From positions 1 to 64,000 of the forward strand of contig NZ_FRDN01000020.1 in assembly GCF_900143285.1 (NCBI RefSeq): a DNA stretch of 64,000 bases, in the 5' to 3' direction. Position numbers and translations under genes: made by a program. The stretch is from Desulfitobacterium chlororespirans DSM 11544. GTDB lineage: Bacteria > Bacillota > Desulfitobacteriia > Desulfitobacteriales > Desulfitobacteriaceae. The notes under the pieces were generated by a model, which had not been told where the DNA came from, made no database searches, and saw nothing but the letters and a program-made list of their open reading frames with translations. Below, in pieces: positions 16,851 through 25,898 of this stretch (within the stretch, counting starts at the first letter, position 1; every line of letters starts with the position of its first letter).

Positions 16851-17840
16851 TCAGATCAGGGACTTTCTGAGCTCTTCAGCCGATTTGCCGGAAAGATAGG
16901 CCGGGGCAATATCCACCACTGTTTTGGCACCGGATACCCCTTCGTGATTTAAGCGGTAGGCTGCTCTGGCAAAGGCAATGAGGACATTGGCCGTGAAATC
17001 AGGGTTGGAATCCAAAGCCAAGCGATATTCAATGACATGATGATGCTCTTCATCAAGACCTGTCCGGCCATGATGAATCACTAAGCCGCCGTGAGGAAGA
17101 CCGGGATGATCTTTGCTCAGTTCTTCTTCTGTAATGAAGTGTACCTCCGTGTCATAATCCGCAAAATAATTGGGCATGGTCTTGATCTCCTGCTCAATCC
17201 GTTCTTTATCGGCTCCTTCTTCAAGGACGACAAAGCACTCCCGCCAATGTTTTTCCCTTGTCGAAAGTTCTGGCATTTCTCCTCTCCTCACAGCGTTAAT
17301 AGCCTGCTCTTTGGGAATGGTATACTGTTTAGCATCCTTTACCCCTTTAATTCTTCTGAGCGCATCGGAATGCCCCTGGCTGATTCCTTTGCCCCAGAAG
17401 GTGTATGTATCCCCGACCGGCAGGATGGCTTCCGCATAGAGCCGGTTGATCGAGAACATCCCCGGGTCCCAGCCGCTGGCAATAATGCAGATCTTTTGGG
17501 CCGCGGCAGCCTTTTTATTCATGGCGGCAAAATACTCCGGAATCTTCGCATGGGTGTCATAGCCGTCAACGGTATTGAACAGACTTGCAAATTCAGGACC
17601 CTGGACCGGCATATCCGACATGCTTCCGCCGCAAAGCACCATCACATCAACCTGGGCGGTCATCTGTTTGGCCTCATCCATGGTGAAGACGTTAACCTCT
17701 GGGGTAATGGTTTTGATGGATGAAGGATCCCGTCTTGTAAATACCCCCACAAGCTCCATATCTTCATTTTGGCGAATTCCCAGCTCCACGCTTTTGCCAA
17801 GATTTCCGTAACCGACGATACCAACTCTGATCTTATTCAT
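16851..17840 (-). CDS. ddh: meso-Diaminopimelate D-dehydrogenase
   Basis: This protein of 329 residues has an N-terminal Rossmann motif GIVGYGNLGKSVE and matches the NADPH-dependent meso-diaminopimelate dehydrogenases, which aminate tetrahydrodipicolinate in one step for lysine and peptidoglycan synthesis. Family-typical stretches are ASGWDPGMFSINR, YTFWGKGISQGHSDALRRI and HGGLVIHHGRTG. ATG 17840 follows GGGGGAA on the minus strand. The gene is divergent from the sulfonate cluster and converges with the DMT permease. Confidence 0.92.
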   Translation of the reverse strand: MNKIRVGIVGYGNLGKSVELGIRQNEDMELVGVFTRRDPSSIKTITPEVNVFTMDEAKQMTAQVDVMVLCGGSMSDMPVQGPEFASLFNTVDGYDTHAKIPEYFAAMNKKAAAAQKICIIASGWDPGMFSINRLYAEAILPVGDTYTFWGKGISQGHSDALRRIKGVKDAKQYTIPKEQAINAVRRGEMPELSTREKHWRECFVVLEEGADKERIEQEIKTMPNYFADYDTEVHFITEEELSKDHPGLPHGGLVIHHGRTGLDEEHHHVIEYRLALDSNPDFTANVLIAFARAAYRLNHEGVSGAKTVVDIAPAYLSGKSAEELRKSLI

Positions 17841-17938
17841 ATACGATTCCCCCTTGTATCTATTCTAACCCGTAGTATTCCAGACGTACAAATAGTTTTA
17901 TTTATTTGCCCCCAAATTAAATTAGTCAATAGCGTTTT

Positions 17939-17970
17939 AAATCCTGTCCTCATTAGGGCAGGATTTTTCT
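17939..17970 (+). terminator. Orphan terminator-like hairpin
   Basis: AATCCTGTCC/GGGCAGGATT with one mismatch and a following T-run, in the divergent gap between ddh and xsc. No plus-strand gene ends just upstream, so it may be a remnant or may limit transcription entering the xsc promoter. Confidence 0.45.
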
Positions 17971-18026
17971 TTTGGCTTTGACAGAATAATCGATAAATTA
18001 TTTATGAAAAACATATCTTTCACATA

Positions 18027-18055
18027 TTGACGGGCAGAAAATAATTCTTTATACT
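18027..18055 (+). promoter_or_regulatory. Sigma-A promoter of xsc
   Basis: TTGACG at 18027-18032 and TATACT at 18050-18055 with 17 bp spacing; transcription would start near 18062, about 80 bases before the xsc start codon. Confidence 0.8.
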
Positions 18056-18070
18056 ATAAATAAATCCAAC

Positions 18071-18090
18071 TGGTACGGACGTCCGGACCA
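18071..18090. promoter_or_regulatory. Near-perfect 20-bp palindrome, candidate operator for xsc
   Basis: TGGTACGGACGTCCGGACCA differs from a perfect palindrome at one symmetric pair. It begins about 15 bases after the -10 box, a position where a bound repressor would block transcription. The GntR-type regulator at 25899 is the natural candidate; this is inference. Confidence 0.6.
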
Positions 18091-18139
18091 TAAAGAACAG
18101 ATGTGGATTTACTACTAAATTTATAGGAGGGAAAATAAG

Positions 18140-19882
18140 ATGCCGAAAGTCAAAATGACGCCCAGTGAAGCGATTTGTGAAACCCTTGTAGCAGAAGGTA
18201 TAGATCACGTTACTGGTATCGTCGGCTCAGCGTTCATGGACTTACTTGACTTATTTCCTATTGCCGGAATTAGCTTCATTCCTGTTCGCCATGAGCAATC
18301 AGCAGGACATATGGAAGATGCCTTTTGCCGTGTGACAGGCAGATCCGGTGTAATTATCGGGCAAAACGGTCCTGGTATTACCAACATGGTAACATCCGTA
18401 GCTGCAGCCAATTCAGCACATACCCCTATGGTCGTAATTTGTCCGTCGGCCGGTACGCCTACAGTGGGCTGGGACGGTTTTCAGGAAGCGGATACGGTAA
18501 AGATTTTTGAAGCAATAACCAAAGAAACCATTCGGGTTCCACACCCGTCACGTGCTGCCGATTGCTTGCGGACGGCATTTCGCATTGCCTATGCAGAGCG
18601 AGGACCGGTTCTTTATGATATTCCCCGTGATTATTTCTATGGTGAAATTAGTGAACAAATTCTTGAACCCCATCAATATCGGGTGGATCAACGGGGATGC
18701 GGGGATTTAGCTTCTATTGACAAAGCAGCAGAGCTTTTGATTTCCGCTCAAAGACCTGTGGTTATTTCCGGCCGTGGAGTTGTAGACACTCAGTCCAAGG
18801 ATGTTGTGGCCAGGATTGCGGAAATATTAACCGCACCGGTAGCCTGCACCTATCTGCATAATGACGCTTTCCCATACGATCATCCTTTGTGGGTGGGGCC
18901 GATTGGCTATATGGGTTCAAAAGCGGCCATGAATCTGGTGGCTGAAGCCGATGTGATTCTGGCCCTAGGAACGCGACTTTCCGTTTTCGGAACCACTCCT
19001 CAATACGATATTGATTACTTCCCGGAAAGTGCCAAAATTATTCAGGTAGACATCAATCCTCGTCATATTGCCCGAACTCATCCTGTTGAAGTTGGACTGA
19101 TCGCAGATGCCAAGGAGGCCGCTAAGGAAATTCTTAAACGCTTAGAGGAAAGAATTGCGGAACCGAAAGTTGAGCAAGATCGCCTAACACAAATTAAAGC
19201 TCAACAAAATGCCTGGGAAGAGGAAATCGTACAATTGGCAATGGTTGATGGTTATCCAATCAATCCTCGGCGTGCACTCTACGAAATTCAAAAGGCCCTT
19301 CCGGAAAATGCCATCGTAGCTACCGATATCGGAAATGTTTCCTCCACAGCCAACAGCTATCTGAAATTTAAGGGAGCAGGAAAACATATTGCAGCTCTTA
19401 CTTTTGGCAATACGGGATTCGCGTATCCTGCCGCTTTGGGGGCACAATTGGCTGAACCGGACAGCCCGGTGGTGGCAATCATTGGTGATGGAGCCTGGGG
19501 AATGAGTTTGCACGAAGTAAGTACGGCTGTTGAACATAATCTTCCTGTCGTCGCTATCGTCTTCCGTAATGGAGCCTGGTGCGCAGAAAAGAAAAATCAA
19601 ATTGATTTTTATAATAACCGCTTTGTGGGAGTGGATATTCCGACGCCTGAAAGTTTCGCCCCGGTAGCCATTGCTATGGGTGCGGAGGGCATCCGAGTAT
19701 CTAAAGCAGAAGAGGTTGGACCGGCGCTCCAAAAAGCCCTTAACTCCCGTAAACCCACTGTGCTGGAAATCGTTTGTGACGGAACTCAGCTGGCGCCGCC
19801 TTTTAGAAAAGATGCCCTGAAATTACCTACTCGCTTATTGCCTAAGTACAGTTCTCTGGATGTGAGTAATTGGGATAAGTAA
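18140..19882 (+). CDS. xsc: Sulfoacetaldehyde acetyltransferase (thiamine diphosphate enzyme)
   Basis: 580 residues; the enzyme converts sulfoacetaldehyde and phosphate to acetyl phosphate and sulfite. The three ThDP-enzyme domains are visible: a PYR domain with the catalytic glutamate E52 ([12 protein letters not shown]), a middle domain, and a PP domain with GDG at 449-451 and N477 closing the cofactor motif. Sequence blocks recalled from known Xsc proteins are present: [45 protein letters not shown] and the C-terminal PPFRKDALK. It opens the cluster behind its own promoter and a palindrome and is closed by a strong terminator. The acetyl phosphate would yield ATP through acetate kinase, and the sulfite could serve as electron acceptor. 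Confidence 0.92.
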   Translation: MPKVKMTPSEAICETLVAEGIDHVTGIVGSAFMDLLDLFPIAGISFIPVRHEQSAGHMEDAFCRVTGRSGVIIGQNGPGITNMVTSVAAANSAHTPMVVICPSAGTPTVGWDGFQEADTVKIFEAITKETIRVPHPSRAADCLRTAFRIAYAERGPVLYDIPRDYFYGEISEQILEPHQYRVDQRGCGDLASIDKAAELLISAQRPVVISGRGVVDTQSKDVVARIAEILTAPVACTYLHNDAFPYDHPLWVGPIGYMGSKAAMNLVAEADVILALGTRLSVFGTTPQYDIDYFPESAKIIQVDINPRHIARTHPVEVGLIADAKEAAKEILKRLEERIAEPKVEQDRLTQIKAQQNAWEEEIVQLAMVDGYPINPRRALYEIQKALPENAIVATDIGNVSSTANSYLKFKGAGKHIAALTFGNTGFAYPAALGAQLAEPDSPVVAIIGDGAWGMSLHEVSTAVEHNLPVVAIVFRNGAWCAEKKNQIDFYNNRFVGVDIPTPESFAPVAIAMGAEGIRVSKAEEVGPALQKALNSRKPTVLEIVCDGTQLAPPFRKDALKLPTRLLPKYSSLDVSNWDK

Positions 19883-19892
19883 AGCTGGATCA

Positions 19893-19930
19893 AAGGTATG
19901 GCGTGAAATATACGTCACGCCATACCTTTT
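19893..19930 (+). terminator. Strong terminator between xsc and the aldehyde dehydrogenase
   Basis: AAGGTATGGCGTGA at 19893-19906 is perfectly complementary to 19915-19928, with an 8-base loop and a TTTT end. It implies that xsc is made mostly as a single-gene message or that the following genes depend on read-through. Confidence 0.85.
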
Positions 19931-19988
19931 CCATAATCAGTCATCTTTATGGTAACTGTAAGACGAATACGGAAAGGGGAAAGTGAAT

Positions 19989-21443
19989 ATGAGCATAAGC
20001 ACAAGTACAAGCACAAACCTCTCAACAGCTGAAGCGGAAGCAAGATTAGTTGTGGAAGAACTTATTATAAAAGCACGTAAGGCCATGGAAGAGATTAAAG
20101 ATTATTCTCAGGAGCAGGCCAATACCCTGGTTCAGGCCGTGGCATGGGCTATCTACCAACAGGACCATGCTGAAGAGCTGGCTGAAATAGCCGTTCGGGA
20201 TACAGGGCTGGGAAATGTCAAGGATAAAGTAACCAAAAATAAGCGCAAAACCTTTGGTACACTCCGCGACTTACTCGATCCAGAAGCCAAATCTGTGGGG
20301 ATTATCAAGGTGGATGAGGCCAAAGGCATTACAGAAATAGCCAAACCGGTGGGTGTGGTTGCGGCAGTTGCTCCTTCCACCAATCCTGGCGCGACGCCGG
20401 CCAATGTTACGATGATGGGCTTAAAAGGCCGCAATGCTGTGATCATTGCTCCATCCCCTAAAGGTGCTTCGACCACAGTGAAACTTCTGCAATACATCCA
20501 TGCTGAGCTGGCAAGGGTTGGTGCCCCTTCCGATTTAGTTCAATCCCTGCCCATGCCCGTATCCAAAGAGTTGACCAATGAGCTGATGAAGCAGGCCGAT
20601 ATGGTAACCGTGACGGGATCGGCTAATAATGTTCGGGCAGGTCAGACTTGCGGTACACCGAACGCCTGTGTCAGTGCAGGAAATGTGGTGACCATTGTCG
20701 ATGCCTCGGCGAACCTGCAGGATGCGGCCCACAAGATTATGCTGAGCAAGACCTTTGATAATGCAACCAGTTGTTCAAGTGATAACTCTCTTGTGATTGA
20801 AGCATCAATATATGAGCAAATGATTGAAGCTTTGCAAAAAGAAGGGGGCTACATGTGTACTGCCACCGAAAAAGAGCAATTGCAAAAAGCAATGTGGGAT
20901 GAAAAGGGTAAACGTAAAGGCGGAACCACAGCTAAAGATGCTGATGTCATGGCTAAGGAAGCTGGGTTTACCAATCCGGCAGCCCAGCAAGCAGCCTTTT
21001 TCATGGTGGAAGAGAGCGGCGTGGGCAAGGGCTATCCTTTCTCAGGAGAAAAGCTTTCCCTGGCACTGACAGTATATAAAGTGCAGAATTTTGAAGAGGC
21101 GCTGGATTTAACGAAACGAATCTTAAACTTCGTTGGCCGCGGACATTCCTGTGGTCTTCATACAACCAACGAAGAGCATATTCAACGGATCGGATTTGCA
21201 ATGGAAGTTTGTCGTCTTTTGATCAACCAAGTGCAGTGCTTCGGCAATGGAGGCAGCTTCGACAACGGTCTGAACTTCACACTTTCCATGGGTGGGGGGA
21301 CTTGGGCCGGCAACAATATAAAAGAGAACCTCTCTTATCGTCACTTTATCCAGACGACTAAGGTATCCCGCTTAATTCCAGAAGTTATTCCTAAGGAAGA
21401 TGAATTATTTGGATCATATTGGGCCAAGTATGGTCGTAATTGA
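19989..21443 (+). CDS. CoA-acylating aldehyde dehydrogenase, probable sulfoacetaldehyde dehydrogenase (SauS/SqwD-like)
   Basis: 484 residues of the acylating aldehyde dehydrogenase fold, close in layout to EutE/AdhE aldehyde domains. The catalytic cysteine is C262 in FDNATSCSSDN; a nucleotide-binding PVGVVAAVAPSTNP block precedes it. Acylating dehydrogenases interconvert an aldehyde and its acyl-CoA with NAD(P)H. The neighbours (Xsc, CoA ligase, MFS transporter) point to sulfoacetyl-CoA reduction to sulfoacetaldehyde. ATG 19989 suits the AAAGGGG site better than GTG 19983. The N-terminus has an odd Ser/Thr repeat (SISTSTSTNLST). Substrate is inferred from context. Confidence 0.8.
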   Translation: MSISTSTSTNLSTAEAEARLVVEELIIKARKAMEEIKDYSQEQANTLVQAVAWAIYQQDHAEELAEIAVRDTGLGNVKDKVTKNKRKTFGTLRDLLDPEAKSVGIIKVDEAKGITEIAKPVGVVAAVAPSTNPGATPANVTMMGLKGRNAVIIAPSPKGASTTVKLLQYIHAELARVGAPSDLVQSLPMPVSKELTNELMKQADMVTVTGSANNVRAGQTCGTPNACVSAGNVVTIVDASANLQDAAHKIMLSKTFDNATSCSSDNSLVIEASIYEQMIEALQKEGGYMCTATEKEQLQKAMWDEKGKRKGGTTAKDADVMAKEAGFTNPAAQQAAFFMVEESGVGKGYPFSGEKLSLALTVYKVQNFEEALDLTKRILNFVGRGHSCGLHTTNEEHIQRIGFAMEVCRLLINQVQCFGNGGSFDNGLNFTLSMGGGTWAGNNIKENLSYRHFIQTTKVSRLIPEVIPKEDELFGSYWAKYGRN

Positions 21444-21457
21444 GGAGGCCTAGCTTA

Positions 21458-22576
21458 ATGAAATTATTTGAATACCAAGCCAAAGAATTATTTTCTGAAA
21501 GCAGTATCGCTGTTCCTCCCAACACATTGATTGGTGAGATCAGTGAACTTGACAGTGCTGTCGAAAAGATTGGGCTGCCCTGTGTATTAAAGGCGCAAGT
21601 GCTGCATGGCGGTCGCGGCAAAGCAGGATTGGTCAAACTTGTACAGACAAAAGAGGAAGCCCGAAATGAAGCTAAGCGGATTATGGAAGCAACTGATAAA
21701 AAGCTCTTGGTCGAAGGGGCCGTATCCTATGAAAGGGAAATGTATGTCTCCATCACAGTAGATGCTGCCTCAGGCTTGGCCATGGTGATGGCGTGCCTGG
21801 AGGGTGGCGTAGATATCGAAGAAATTGCTCGAACTATGCCGGAGAAGATTATCAAGGAAAAGGTGGATATGTCGCTGGGTCTCACGCCTTACCAAGCGGA
21901 CAATATCATGTATAGTTTAGGATTGGAGCAGAGTGCGGCCAAGGAAGGAAGCAAACTTCTTCTCAAGCTTTACCAGCTTTTTGTAAACTATAACGCTGAA
22001 CTTGTCGAGATTAACCCCCTCATGATTCTTAAGGACGGCACGATGGTAGCCGCTGACGGGAAATTTAATTTGGATGACAATGCCTTATATAAGCAAAATC
22101 GTTTTTCCTTGACGCGTGATCATTATAAAAGCGATTTTGAATATGAAGCCGCTCTCGACGGCATACCCTATATTGCCTTCGAGGGAGATATCGGGATGAT
22201 GGTCGCTGGAGCAGGATTGGCTAATGTCGTCTTTGACTTAATCCATTATTATGGGGGCACTGTGGCCAACTACTTAGAATTTGGCGGACCGAACTATCAT
22301 AAAGCTCATAAATGCATGAAAATGATGCTGGAAGCAAAACCAAAATGCATCTTAATCGCGACTTTTGGCACAATTGCTCGTGCTGATGTAATGGCTCAGG
22401 GAATTGTGGAAGCAGTCAAAGAATTGAAGCCGGAAATTCCTATCGTAGCAGTAATTCGCGGTACAGGAGAAGAAGAGGCTCAAGAGTTGTTGCGCAGCGT
22501 AGGGTTGACCTCCCTGGGTGACACGGAGGAAGCAGTTAAGAAGGCAATCGAGATAGTGGGGGGGGCTGAAAAATGA
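21458..22576 (+). CDS. SucC-like ADP-forming acyl-CoA ligase beta subunit (probable sulfoacetate-CoA ligase)
   Basis: 372 residues begin MKLFEYQAKELF, the standard opening of succinyl-CoA ligase beta subunits, with an ATP-grasp domain (about 1-235: KAQVLHGGRGKAG, VEINPLM) and a CoA-ligase domain after it (EFGGPNYH, IATFGTIARADV). The start is the ATG at 21458 behind GAGGAGG, 14 bases after the dehydrogenase stop. It overlaps the alpha-subunit gene by four bases. No other TCA genes are near, so the substrate is more likely the sulfonate of this cluster. SucCD-like sulfoacetate ligases (SqwKL) are known from anaerobic sulfoquinovose work. Confidence 0.82.
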   Translation: MKLFEYQAKELFSESSIAVPPNTLIGEISELDSAVEKIGLPCVLKAQVLHGGRGKAGLVKLVQTKEEARNEAKRIMEATDKKLLVEGAVSYEREMYVSITVDAASGLAMVMACLEGGVDIEEIARTMPEKIIKEKVDMSLGLTPYQADNIMYSLGLEQSAAKEGSKLLLKLYQLFVNYNAELVEINPLMILKDGTMVAADGKFNLDDNALYKQNRFSLTRDHYKSDFEYEAALDGIPYIAFEGDIGMMVAGAGLANVVFDLIHYYGGTVANYLEFGGPNYHKAHKCMKMMLEAKPKCILIATFGTIARADVMAQGIVEAVKELKPEIPIVAVIRGTGEEEAQELLRSVGLTSLGDTEEAVKKAIEIVGGAEK

Positions 22577-23451
22577 GCATTATCATCGATCAAAATACCC
22601 CGGTATTGATCCAAGGCATAACCGGAAAAGAAGGGAGCTTCTGGGCAAAGCATGCTAAAACTTACGGCACCAACGTTGTGGCCGGAGTCACTCCCGGAAA
22701 AGAAGGTCAGGATGTTGACGGTATCCCCGTTTATCATACGGTTCGCCGGGCCGTGGCGGAGCATCATATCGAAGCCTCCCTGCTGGTTGTGCCGCCTAAG
22801 GCTGCAAGGGGGGCTATCTTAGAGGCGCTTGATAGTGGGATCAAAACCATCGTCGTTACAGCTGAAGGAATTCCTCTGCATGAAATGCTGCAGTTAAGAA
22901 AGCTTGCCTTAGAAAAAGAGGCCATGGTCATTGGCGGAAATACTACGGGGATTATTTCTACAGGGAAAGCGATGATGGGATTTTTCCCTTACTGGCTGGA
23001 TAGAGTATACAAACCTGGACGAGTTGGGGTCATGACGCGCAGTGGTTCCTTAACCAATGAGATCACTGCAGAAATAGTAAAGGCTGGCTTTGGGCCGAGC
23101 TCAATCGTAGGAGTTGGCGGAGATCCGGTACCGTTTACTCGTTTCGCCGAAATACTCCCCCTGTTTGAGAAAGATCCGGATACGGATGCTGTTGTCATGA
23201 TCGGTGAGATCGGGGGAACGATGGAAGAAGATGTAGCTGAAGCGATCGAACAGGGACTTTTCACAAAACCATTGATTGGTTTTATGGGAGGCCGGACGGC
23301 GCCCAAAGGTCAAAAAATGGGTCATGCGGGAGCGATTATTACAGCAGGTAAGGGAACGGTGGCCGATAAGGTGGGAGCTTTAACCAGAGCCGGAGCTTTG
23401 GTAGCTGATCGTCCGAGTATGATCGGCCCCTTGCTTAAACAGATCCTCTAA
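22573..23451 (+). CDS. SucD-like acyl-CoA ligase alpha subunit (probable sulfoacetate-CoA ligase)
   Basis: 292 residues with the CoA-binding Rossmann-type N-terminus (QGITGKEGSFW) and the phosphohistidine loop GHAGAI with H251, the residue phosphorylated during catalysis in succinyl-CoA ligases. It pairs with the upstream beta subunit through an ATGA overlap. Together they would activate a carboxylate with ATP and CoA. In this context the carboxylate is inferred to be sulfoacetate, making sulfoacetyl-CoA for the acylating dehydrogenase. Confidence 0.85.
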   Translation: MSIIIDQNTPVLIQGITGKEGSFWAKHAKTYGTNVVAGVTPGKEGQDVDGIPVYHTVRRAVAEHHIEASLLVVPPKAARGAILEALDSGIKTIVVTAEGIPLHEMLQLRKLALEKEAMVIGGNTTGIISTGKAMMGFFPYWLDRVYKPGRVGVMTRSGSLTNEITAEIVKAGFGPSSIVGVGGDPVPFTRFAEILPLFEKDPDTDAVVMIGEIGGTMEEDVAEAIEQGLFTKPLIGFMGGRTAPKGQKMGHAGAIITAGKGTVADKVGALTRAGALVADRPSMIGPLLKQIL

Positions 23452-23531
23452 TGGCTGGTCGGGAGGAACATCATAGTTAAGTTCCTCCTAATTACTTCCT
23501 GATCGAGAAACAATCGGCGATGATGGACCGG

Positions 23532-23577
23532 TTGATGTTCTCAATGGTCGGTAGATAGCGATCAATGAGAACATCAA
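23532..23577. repeat. 12-bp perfect inverted repeat upstream of the MFS gene
   Basis: TTGATGTTCTCA at 23532-23543 is the exact inverse of 23566-23577, with 22 bp between. There is no T-run, so it is more likely a regulatory or RNA-stability element than a terminator. It lies in the 186-bp gap between the ligase and transporter genes. Confidence 0.5.
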
Positions 23578-23637
23578 ATGTGAAAGATTTAGCGAGAAGA
23601 GCATTTTAAAAGAACAGAAATATGGAGGGAATATTTT

Positions 23638-24852
23638 ATGACAAAAGGTAAAAAGATGTATTTACTTATCCTTATTTGTCTGCTTTTCCTTATTTCTTAT
23701 TTAGACAGGGTTATTATCTCAATTACTGCTCCGTCAATAATGGAAGAGTTTAAGTTTGACGCCGGTACTATGGGACTTATCTTCTCCGCCTTTGCTTACC
23801 CGTATGCCTTGCTCCAAATGGTTGGTGGTTCCTTAGGGGATAAATTTGGGCCTCGTAAAGTGCTGACAGGCTTAATGACCTGGTGGTCTTTGTTTTGTAT
23901 AGCAACGGGTCAAGCCTGGAATTTCATTTCACTTTTTGTTTACCGTGTAGCTTTTGGACTTGGTGAGGCCGGTGGTTTTCCTGTTGCCACACGAGCACTA
24001 AGGGGATTATTCGGTCAGGAAAAGAATGGGTTTTTACAAGGACTGACTCATGCCTGCTCTCGTTTCGGCGGTGCAATCGCCCCCCCAATTGTCGTATTTC
24101 TTATGCTTAAATGGAATTGGCGGGCACCCTTTTTCTTACTGGGGGCAATAGGTCTTGTGTGGGCGATTCTCTTCTGGGTATCTTTTCGTGAGGAAACAAG
24201 CTCAGATGCTGAAGAAAAGAAGAAAGCTGAAAAACTACCCTGGAAGGCGTTGCTGGGCAGCCGAAATATGTGGATGCTGGTCTTTACAGATTTTTGTTAT
24301 GGATATAGTCTTTGGATTTACTTAACCTGGATGCCGTCATATCTGACGGGAGTAAGAGAATTTACCATTATGAAAATGGGCTTTTATGCCTCATTGCCCC
24401 TTACCCTCGGTATTTTCGGAGATTTAATAGGTGGTTGGGTTTCTGACTTTATGTTTAAGGTCAACGGTAATTTGCGTATGGCTCGGCGTATTCCTATTGC
24501 CATTGCTTTCCCTACAGCGAGTTTGTTTGTATGGTTTGGTTTAAATACAAACAGTGGGATAGCTGCAGTGTGGCTTTTGGCGGGGGCGTTCTTTTTTCTT
24601 GAACTTGCCAATGCTAATCTCTGGGCTACTGCCATGGATGTTGGCGGCAAAAAGTTCTCTGGTTCTGCTTCTGGGATGATGAATACAGGATTCGGTATAG
24701 CAGGTATTGTAAGTCCTATAGTTTTTGGTTATCTGCTTGAATATACCGGTTCCTGGAGTTACCCATTTTATGTTGGAGTTGGTTTGTTGTTGCTCGGTAC
24801 AATTGCCATTTTTATGGTCGATCCGACTAAAAGTTTAGATACACAAGAATAA
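23638..24852 (+). CDS. MFS transporter, probable sulfonate/organic-anion importer
   Basis: 404 residues with about twelve hydrophobic helices and the anion:cation symporter pattern of the MFS: SYLDRVIISI near the N-terminus, the loop 2-3 motif GDKFGPRKV, and GLGEAGGFPVATRAL in helix 4. Relatives carry hexuronates, phthalate or sulfoacetate (SauU-type). Its place within the Xsc cluster makes sulfoacetate the best guess. ATG 23638 follows ATGGAGGG. The tail ends shortly after the last helix. Confidence 0.82.
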   Translation: MTKGKKMYLLILICLLFLISYLDRVIISITAPSIMEEFKFDAGTMGLIFSAFAYPYALLQMVGGSLGDKFGPRKVLTGLMTWWSLFCIATGQAWNFISLFVYRVAFGLGEAGGFPVATRALRGLFGQEKNGFLQGLTHACSRFGGAIAPPIVVFLMLKWNWRAPFFLLGAIGLVWAILFWVSFREETSSDAEEKKKAEKLPWKALLGSRNMWMLVFTDFCYGYSLWIYLTWMPSYLTGVREFTIMKMGFYASLPLTLGIFGDLIGGWVSDFMFKVNGNLRMARRIPIAIAFPTASLFVWFGLNTNSGIAAVWLLAGAFFFLELANANLWATAMDVGGKKFSGSASGMMNTGFGIAGIVSPIVFGYLLEYTGSWSYPFYVGVGLLLLGTIAIFMVDPTKSLDTQE

Positions 24853-24994
24853 AGAGAGAGTATGGGCAATCTTACTTCTTAACAGCGCCATTGGTAAGAA
24901 GAGGTGGCAGATATTGAGTCTCAATGTGACAAGCTCAAAAGAAGCTTGTGCAATAAATCTTTTAAGCTATCAGTAAATGGAAGAAGGAAGCTGT

Positions 24995-25504
24995 ATGACT
25001 AAAAAAATTGCCCTCTTTGTGGAAGATAATTATAATGAAATTGAATTTTGGTACCCATATTACCGAATGAAAGAAGAAGGGTTTGAAGTCATAGTTATAG
25101 GTTCAGGTCGTACGGATACGTTTAAAAGTAAGTTGGGAACGGTTACGAAAGGGGTATATCCCAAGGATATACATACCGGGGATTTGGATGCGGTCATTAT
25201 TCCTGGAGGTTATGCTCCTGACAGAATGCGTGTAAGCAAGGATATGTTGAGGATTGTAAAAGAAATGTTCAGCAGCGGTAAGGTCGTAGCGGCTATTTGC
25301 CACGCAGGTTGGGTGTTGGCATCAGCGGGAATTCTGCAAGGGAAAAAAGTAACGGCATGTGAAATGATCAAGGATGATTTAGTCAATGCGGGTGCCGAAT
25401 TTTTAGATTGTGAAGTCATTGTCGATAGAAACTTGGTGACCTCAAGAGTGCCGGACGATGTCCCTGCCTTTTCCAGAGAAATCCTCAAATTACTCAATCG
25501 ATAA
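24995..25504 (+). CDS. DJ-1/PfpI family protein
   Basis: 169 residues with the class I glutamine-amidotransferase-like fold. The nucleophile elbow AICHAGW contains the conserved cysteine, and IIPGGYAPDRMR forms the usual glycine-rich turn. Family members act as deglycases, chaperones or small-molecule hydrolases; the role here is unknown. An in-frame ATG at 24977 exists, but AGAAGGAAG suits 24995. Its position behind the sulfonate transporter hints at protection from a reactive aldehyde such as sulfoacetaldehyde, which is speculation. Confidence 0.82.
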   Translation: MTKKIALFVEDNYNEIEFWYPYYRMKEEGFEVIVIGSGRTDTFKSKLGTVTKGVYPKDIHTGDLDAVIIPGGYAPDRMRVSKDMLRIVKEMFSSGKVVAAICHAGWVLASAGILQGKKVTACEMIKDDLVNAGAEFLDCEVIVDRNLVTSRVPDDVPAFSREILKLLNR

Positions 25505-25554
25505 AAAGATAAGCAAATTGCTCCGTAATTCAATATGCAGAAATGAAGCAATGC

Positions 25555-25588
25555 GGATGTCGCCCCGATGTGGCGGCATCCTTTTTAT
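25555..25588 (+). terminator. Terminator after the DJ-1/PfpI gene
   Basis: GGATGTCGCC at 25555-25564 pairs with GGCGGCATCC at 25572-25581 (one G-U), followed by TTTTTATTT. Confidence 0.85.
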
Positions 25589-25713
25589 TTGAACATGTCT
25601 ACCAGCGGTAAGTTTGGTATGACTGTGATGCTTATAGCTATAGCCAAAAGGAAGAAGGTAAGAGCTGGGAAAATGTATTTTAGAAGGCGCATAATAAATG
25701 AGACGGCCTTCAT
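25585..25713 (-). CDS. Candidate 42-residue membrane peptide
   Basis: A minus-strand frame of 43 codons starts at the ATG at 25713 behind a weak AAGG and encodes a basic N-terminus (KAVSFIMRLLKY) and a hydrophobic helix (FPALTFFLLAIAISITVI). A TATACT is found about 25 bases upstream on the same strand. It fills the 394-bp gap between the DJ-1 and GntR genes and converges on the terminator at 25555. Homology unknown; support is modest. Confidence 0.4.
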   Translation of the reverse strand: MKAVSFIMRLLKYIFPALTFFLLAIAISITVIPNLPLVDMFK

Positions 25714-25898
25714 TATGCCTTAATTTTAGTATATAATAAAATGAAAAAGGAAGATTTCCAGTGTTTTAGCAGATACCTCCAACGGAAACCCATGGAAGTA
25801 GCTTTTTAAGTTATAATTCCATCTTCTAAGATTTTGATTATTCATATTGAAAAAATTTTTTAAAAATGATTGATAAATTATAGTTGGAGGGGAAACAC

